This document shows positions 7,815 through 10,360 of a stretch of DNA of 10,360 nt, piece by piece (positions within the stretch are counted from its first letter, which is position 1; the number at the start of each line of letters is the position of its first letter). This DNA is from Candidatus Krumholzibacteriia bacterium (GTDB taxonomy: Bacteria; Krumholzibacteriota; Krumholzibacteriia; LZORAL124-64-63). Position numbers and translations under genes: made by a program. The notes under the pieces are model-generated. The model saw nothing but the letters and a program-made list of their open reading frames with translations, did no database searches and had not been told where the DNA came from. The DNA lies in NCBI GenBank assembly GCA_027056825.1, contig JALUJS010000294.1, forward strand, positions 1 to 10,360. The letters run 5' to 3'.

Positions 7815-7950
7815 CCAATTTGACAGATTCTCTCTGCCAAATTGGTGCGAACCATCCCGCTCCGCCAAGGGGCAAAGCGGCATCCAGGTGGCCATAACCT
7901 ATTAATTTTCATTTTGTTGCAAATTGTCAAGGTGATGCTGACCAATTTGG
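7815..7950. promoter_or_regulatory. Array of four CCAA(A/T)TTGG dyads between divergent genes (putative operator)
   Basis: Four copies of a 9-base dyad lie in this AT-richer gap: CCAATTTGA (7815-7823), CCAAATTGG (7837-7845), GCAAATTGT (7919-7927) and CCAATTTGG (7942-7950). All share the heptamer CAAATTG on one strand or the other. Centres are 22 and 23 bases apart within the two pairs (about two helical turns) and 82 between pairs. The right pair overlaps the -35 regions of both divergent promoters; the left pair lies close to or over the Omp85 start. Such repetition is far above chance in GC-rich DNA. I infer a regulator of both operons. It does not match CIRCE or HAIR heat-shock operators. 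Confidence 0.6.
7901..7930 (-). promoter_or_regulatory. Sigma-70-type promoter of the Omp85-like/flippase operon
   Basis: A perfect -35 TTGACA (7925-7930), an 18-base spacer, and ATTAAT (7901-7906, 4 of 6 to the -10) in the most AT-rich stretch of the gap. Transcription would start near 7894, about 80 bases before ATG 7813 (or about 40 before ATG 7855). The third dyad overlaps the -35 box, so a bound factor would probably repress. Confidence 0.5.
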
Positions 7951-7966
7951 GCACGCTCATTGTTAT
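7938..7966 (+). promoter_or_regulatory. Candidate promoter of hsp20
   Basis: CTGACC (7938-7943, 4 of 6), a 17-base spacer and TGTTAT (7961-7966, 4 of 6). The fourth dyad runs from the -35 box into the spacer. An alternative reading of the same DNA is a sigma-54 promoter: GGCACG (7950-7955), 4 bases, then TTGTT (7960-7964) against TGGCACG-N4-TTGCW. No CTTGAA-type sigma-32 box is visible. Either would leave a leader of about 80 bases. Confidence 0.35.
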
Positions 7967-7998
7967 AGGTAGGGCGCAGACATCAAGGGAAGCCTGAT

Positions 7999-8013
7999 CC
8001 GGACCATGTCCGG
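7999..8013 (+). other. Small hairpin in the hsp20 leader
   Basis: CCGGAC (7999-8004), loop CAT, GTCCGG (8008-8013): a perfect 6-bp stem with a 3-base loop in the predicted 5' leader. It lies 30 bases before the ribosome site and does not pair with it, so it is more likely a stability element than an RNA thermometer. The following 30 bases are A-rich and look unstructured. Confidence 0.35.
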
Positions 8014-8042
8014 GACAGGAACCACAAGTAACATACAAGCAC

Positions 8043-8050
8043 AAGGAGGA
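8043..8050 (+). promoter_or_regulatory. Strong ribosome binding site of hsp20
   Basis: AAGGAGGA ends 6 bases before ATG 8057. It decides the start over an in-frame ATG at 8006, which falls in the leader hairpin loop and has no such site. It is one of the best ribosome sites in the window, in keeping with a highly expressed chaperone. Confidence 0.9.
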
Positions 8051-8056
8051 CCAGAA

Positions 8057-8476
8057 ATGAATAGCCTGTTGCCTGTGACCCGCATGCTGAACGCAGCCCT
8101 GACCGGAGACCTGGATCCTTTCTTCGAGAACGATGCCGACACCCAGTGGACGCCGCGCGCGGACATTCTCGAGGGCGAGAAGGATTACCTGATCGTCATG
8201 GACCTGCCCGGCGTCAACAAGGACGAGCTGGAGCTGAACATCGACAAGCAGACCCTGTGGGTGACCACCAAGACGGAGCACGAGGCTCCCGAGGGTTACA
8301 AGACCCTGCGGCGCGAGCGTCCGTCCCGGGCCACCTTCAGCCGCTCGTTCCGTCTGGGCACGGCCATCGACCAGGACAAGGTCCAGGCCAAGCTGGACAA
8401 GGGTGTGCTGCACATCACCCTGCCCAAGAGCGAGCAGAGCCTGCCGCGTCGCATCGACGTCAAGCAGGTGGACTGA
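8057..8476 (+). CDS. Small heat-shock protein, Hsp20/alpha-crystallin family
   Basis: An ATP-independent cytoplasmic holdase that binds unfolding proteins. The 139-residue product is of normal size. A short N-terminal arm (1-30) is followed by the alpha-crystallin domain (about 31-127): WTPRADILEGEKDYLIVMDLPG at 31-52 is the classic entry strand pattern, and LDKGVLHITLPK (113-124) is the family's GVL signature. The C-terminal tail RRIDVK (131-136) supplies the IxV anchor that docks between dimers in sHSP oligomers. It is divergent from the Omp85-like gene and shares the dyad array with it, and it is closed by an intrinsic terminator, so it is probably a single-gene transcript. Confidence 0.96.
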   Translation: MNSLLPVTRMLNAALTGDLDPFFENDADTQWTPRADILEGEKDYLIVMDLPGVNKDELELNIDKQTLWVTTKTEHEAPEGYKTLRRERPSRATFSRSFRLGTAIDQDKVQAKLDKGVLHITLPKSEQSLPRRIDVKQVD

Positions 8477-8484
8477 CGCGTCGG

Positions 8485-8505
8485 TCCGGCGGCCTGACCG
8501 CCGGA
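8485..8505 (+). other. Hairpin preceding the hsp20 terminator
   Basis: TCCGGCGG (8485-8492), loop of 5, CCGCCGGA (8498-8505): a perfect 8-bp stem just after the hsp20 stop codon. No T-run follows it, so it is not itself the terminator; it probably protects the 3' end or helps the adjoining terminator. Confidence 0.5.
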
Positions 8506-8507
8506 CA

Positions 8508-8536
8508 GGGGCCGGATCCGATCCGGCCCCTTTTTC
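8508..8536 (+). terminator. Intrinsic terminator of hsp20
   Basis: GGGGCCGGAT (8508-8517), a 3-base loop and its perfect complement (8521-8530), followed at once by five T residues (8531-8535). A textbook Rho-independent terminator, 31 bases after the stop codon. It insulates hsp20 from the next gene, which therefore needs its own promoter in the 37 bases that remain. Confidence 0.94.
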
Positions 8537-8538
8537 TG

Positions 8539-8567
8539 TGGACGGCCCCCAGCGGTGTGGAGATAAT
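8539..8567 (+). promoter_or_regulatory. Promoter of the FAH-family gene, placed for a leaderless transcript
   Basis: TGGACG (8539-8544, 4 of 6 to -35), a 17-base spacer, and GATAAT (8562-8567, 5 of 6 to -10). Only six bases separate the -10 box from ATG 8574, so the first transcribed base would be at or next to the start codon. The position right after the hsp20 terminator makes a promoter here necessary. GGAG (8559-8562) could instead act as a ribosome site if transcription starts further upstream. Confidence 0.45.
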
Positions 8568-8573
8568 GCCGCC

Positions 8574-9482
8574 ATGAAACTCCTGAACTACATCCGCGGC
8601 ACCATGCCCCGGCCCGGCCTGGCCCTCAATGACGTCGTGGGGCTGGACCTGCTGGCCGCCCAGCCTTCCCTGCCGGACAACCTGCACGTCCTGCTGCCCG
8701 ATCTGGCCCCGGTGCGGGCCATCCACCAGGAATTCGCGCCCCGGGCCTCCGAGATCGCCGCGCGCTGGGAGGCGGGGGAGGCTCCCACCCTGCCGTTCTT
8801 CGATCTGCGCCACGCCCGGCTTCTGACGCCGGTGATCCTGCCTTCGAAGATCATCGCCGTGGGCCTGAACTACCGCGACCACGCCGAGGAACAGCACAAG
8901 AAACTGCCCGAGCGCCCGCTGCTGTTCTCCAAAGCCCCGTCCTGCCTGCAGGCGCCCGGTATGCCCATCGAACTGACCGCGGAGCTGACCAAAGTCGACG
9001 CCGAAGCCGAGCTGGCCGTGGTCATCGGCAAGCCCGGCCGCGGTATCACACCGGGCCAGGCCGCCGACCACATCGCCGGCTACACCTGCATGAACGACGT
9101 GTCCGACCGCGACGCCCAGTACACCGACAAGCAGTTCTTCCGGGGCAAGAGCCTCGACACCGGCGGTCCCTGCGGTCCCTGGCTTGTGACCCCGGACGAG
9201 CTGCCACCCCTGGCCAAGGGGTTGGCCATCACCTGCCATTGGAACGACACCCTGATGCAGAGCAGCAACACCGACCAGCTCATCTTCCCGGTGGACGAGC
9301 TGATCAGCTACATCAGCCGCAACATGACCCTCCTGCCGGGCGACATCATCACCACCGGCACCCCCGGCGGCGTGGGCGTGTTCCGCGACCCTCCGGTCTT
9401 CCTGAAGCCCGGCGACACCGTCACCGTCACCATCGAGGGCATCGGGAGCCTGGTCAATCCGGTCAAGCTGCGGGAAAGCTGA
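8574..9482 (+). CDS. Fumarylacetoacetate hydrolase (FAH) family protein
   Basis: A metal-dependent cytoplasmic enzyme of the FAH fold, whose members hydrolyse, decarboxylate or isomerise beta-diketo acids, for example acylpyruvases and homoprotocatechuate-pathway enzymes. The 302-residue protein has an N-terminal domain (1-85) and then the catalytic core: GLNYRDHAEE (97-106), the active-site Lys in LFSKAPS (K120), metal ligands in DAEAEL (E144 and E146) and in NDVSDRDAQ (D175), the GKSLDTGGPCGPW loop (191-203), and the LLPGDIITTGTPGGVG signature (253-268). All expected catalytic residues appear intact. The start is ATG 8574; the open frame upstream runs through hsp20 and is not meaningful. 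No pathway partner lies nearby, so the substrate is open; an acylpyruvase-type housekeeping role is the simplest guess. No convincing terminator follows it. Confidence 0.94.
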   Translation: MKLLNYIRGTMPRPGLALNDVVGLDLLAAQPSLPDNLHVLLPDLAPVRAIHQEFAPRASEIAARWEAGEAPTLPFFDLRHARLLTPVILPSKIIAVGLNYRDHAEEQHKKLPERPLLFSKAPSCLQAPGMPIELTAELTKVDAEAELAVVIGKPGRGITPGQAADHIAGYTCMNDVSDRDAQYTDKQFFRGKSLDTGGPCGPWLVTPDELPPLAKGLAITCHWNDTLMQSSNTDQLIFPVDELISYISRNMTLLPGDIITTGTPGGVGVFRDPPVFLKPGDTVTVTIEGIGSLVNPVKLRES

Positions 9483-9633
9483 TCCACCCGCCTACGCCCG
9501 TCCGAAACGATTGCAGTTTCCTGCCGCGGGGCCTGCCGGCCTTGCGCTTTGCCCCCTCCCGATGGTCAGGCGACCGCCACGGCGCGGAACCGGGCCGGCC
9601 CTCTTTTCGCCCCTGATCCATGTAAGCTGTTTA

Positions 9634-9668
9634 GAAACCGAAGGTTACTGAATCGGCTTTCCGGTTTC
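9634..9668. repeat. Imperfect hairpin in the gap after the FAH gene
   Basis: GAAACCG (9634-9640) pairs with CGGTTTC (9662-9668). With one bulged base the stem continues for four more pairs (9641-9644 with 9657-9660), leaving a 12-base loop. No T-run follows on either strand, so it is not a simple terminator. It could be an operator, a small-RNA element or a leader structure. Confidence 0.35.
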
Positions 9669-9730
9669 CCAAACGAACCCGTCGTTGCGGAATGTTCCTT
9701 GCCGTTTCCCGTCACGGAGAGGGAATCCGC

Positions 9731-9752
9731 GGGCAGGACGCAACACCTGCCC
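9731..9752 (+). repeat. Hairpin just upstream of the unrecognised helical-protein gene
   Basis: GGGCAGG (9731-9737), an 8-base loop, and CCTGCCC (9746-9752), a perfect 7-bp stem that ends 45 bases before ATG 9798. In the transcript it would stand in the leader without hiding the ribosome site; on DNA it could be an operator. Confidence 0.4.
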
Positions 9753-9797
9753 ATACGTGACAGCGACGGACAGCTACGACAACCGGAGAACCGCACC

Positions 9798-10316
9798 ATG
9801 CTTCATGCCGCCAGCGTCAGTTTTCCCGAAATGACATCCCTGCTGGAGAAACTTCCCGACTACCGGGAATACCGGACCACCGCCGAGGCCGCGGCCAAGG
9901 AACGCGAGTACAGGCACGCGCTGGGCCTGATGCTCAAGGACTGCGGAGAGTACCTGCTGGGGGTGGCCGAGAAGAAGTCCCAGCTCCTGAATACCGAAAT
10001 GCAGGTCATGATCGACGGTCTGGTGGACCGCATCGGGGCCATCTTCCGCCGGCTGGACCGCGAGGGCCTGGTCTGCCTGGTGGGCGATCACGACACGACC
10101 ATCGAGGAACTGGAGGAGTTGGACGCCCGGCTTATCCTGCTGGTGGAGGAAGCCATGATGCTCGTTCACAGCCTGGAGACGGGCGTGCCGGCGTCCAGCT
10201 GGTTCAAGTCCGAGGCCGCCATCCTGTCCCGGGACCTGGCGACATTCAGCGAGGTGACCGAGGAGCGGAATTACCTGCTCGGCCTCGGCTGGGAATCGGA
10301 GTTCAAGCCGCGCTGA
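9798..10316 (+). CDS. Unrecognised helical protein, 172 residues
   Basis: I do not recognise a family. The start is ATG 9798, with GGAG (9784-9787) 10 bases before it. The product is almost wholly predicted helical: charged and amphipathic stretches at about 22-60 (EAAAKEREYRHALGLMLKD), 65-92 and 100-128 (IEELEELDARLILLVEEAMM), then a Trp-containing segment (134-141) and a last helix to about 160, ending GLGWESEFKPR. There is no signal peptide, membrane segment, Cys cluster or nucleotide-binding motif. The heptad-like Leu/Ile pattern suggests a helical bundle or a partner-binding protein in the cytoplasm. The next gene starts 28 bases later with its own strong ribosome site, so the two are probably co-transcribed and may act together. 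That it is a real gene is likely from its length, ribosome site and neighbour. Confidence 0.75.
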   Translation: MLHAASVSFPEMTSLLEKLPDYREYRTTAEAAAKEREYRHALGLMLKDCGEYLLGVAEKKSQLLNTEMQVMIDGLVDRIGAIFRRLDREGLVCLVGDHDTTIEELEELDARLILLVEEAMMLVHSLETGVPASSWFKSEAAILSRDLATFSEVTEERNYLLGLGWESEFKPR

Positions 10317-10344
10317 CCCGTCCGCGCGGAACGAAGGAGTCGCC

Positions 10345-10360
10345 ATGCTGCCTTACGAAC
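10345..10360 (+). CDS. Start of a further gene (cut by the window edge)
   Basis: AAGGAGT (10334-10340) lies 4 bases before ATG 10345, and the visible codons read MLPYE. Only five residues can be read, so no function can be given. The 28-base distance from the preceding stop and the good ribosome site argue for an operon with the 172-residue protein. Confidence 0.6.

Larger units (their letters stand above)
9483..9797. other. 315-base intergenic gap with hairpins, no gene seen
   Basis: No convincing coding region. An open frame continuous with the downstream gene crosses part of it, but without a ribosome site or protein-like composition. It holds two inverted repeats (9634-9668 and 9731-9752). 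A GGGCCGGCCC palindrome at 9592-9601 followed by TCTTTT is too tight to form a good terminator stem. I see no promoter that I can support. It may hold the 3' end of the FAH transcript and a structured leader for the next gene. Confidence 0.5.

Noticed and set aside
7815..7950. CIRCE (HrcA) or HAIR (HspR) operator
   Set aside because: The dyads lack TTAGCACTC/GAGTGCTAA and CTTGAGT/ACTCAAG; only the location beside a heat-shock gene is similar.
7973..8056. RNA thermometer (ROSE or fourU) in the hsp20 leader
   Set aside because: The only stable hairpin (7999-8013) lies away from the ribosome site and I find no pyrimidine tract able to pair with AAGGAGGA.
7814..8575. N-terminal extension of the Omp85-like frame across the hsp20 locus
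   Set aside because: It is antisense to hsp20 and passes through the promoter region and terminator; the signal peptide begins at or near 7813.
9592..9606. Terminator after the FAH-family gene
   Set aside because: GGGCCGGCCC is followed by TCTTTT, but the palindrome has no room for a loop, leaving about three stem pairs.

Overview
The window is GC-rich DNA, dense with genes, from a Gram-negative, probably motile bacterium. The evidence for two membranes is an Omp85-like outer-membrane protein with a signal peptide, a POTRA-like segment and a C-terminal phenylalanine. The evidence for motility is a chemoreceptor with a sigma-28-like promoter. The gene mix would fit a deltaproteobacterial or FCB-type lineage, but nothing here fixes the taxon. 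I see no mobile element, tRNA, rRNA or CRISPR array.

Layout. Positions 1-7813 are read leftwards (minus strand) and 8057-10360 rightwards (plus strand), with one divergent promoter region at 7814-8056. Reading leftwards from it: an Omp85-like outer-membrane protein (6059-7813) whose stop codon overlaps the start of a MOP-superfamily lipid/polysaccharide flippase (4542-6059); then a chemoreceptor with a predicted periplasmic zinc-binding (CZB) domain (2759-4405), which has its own sigma-28-like promoter and a strong intrinsic terminator; then an AGCS-family amino-acid:sodium symporter with a large insertion (887-2554), followed after 41 bases by a class I SAM-dependent methyltransferase that runs off the left edge (1-845).

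Reading rightwards: a small heat-shock protein Hsp20 (8057-8476) with a strong ribosome site and a textbook terminator; a fumarylacetoacetate-hydrolase-family enzyme (8574-9482), possibly made from a leaderless transcript; a 315-base non-coding gap holding two hairpins; an unrecognised 172-residue helical protein (9798-10316); and the first codons of another gene (10345 onwards).

The most notable signal is in the divergent region. Four copies of a short dyad, CCAA(A/T)TTGG or a near match, sit in two pairs with centres 22-23 bases apart. One pair straddles the back-to-back promoters of the Omp85/flippase operon and hsp20. This looks like an operator array for an unidentified regulator that would join a cytoplasmic chaperone to an envelope export or assembly operon. 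The tight coupling of an outer-membrane Omp85-like barrel to an inner-membrane flippase is the best candidate here for an uncharacterised functional unit.
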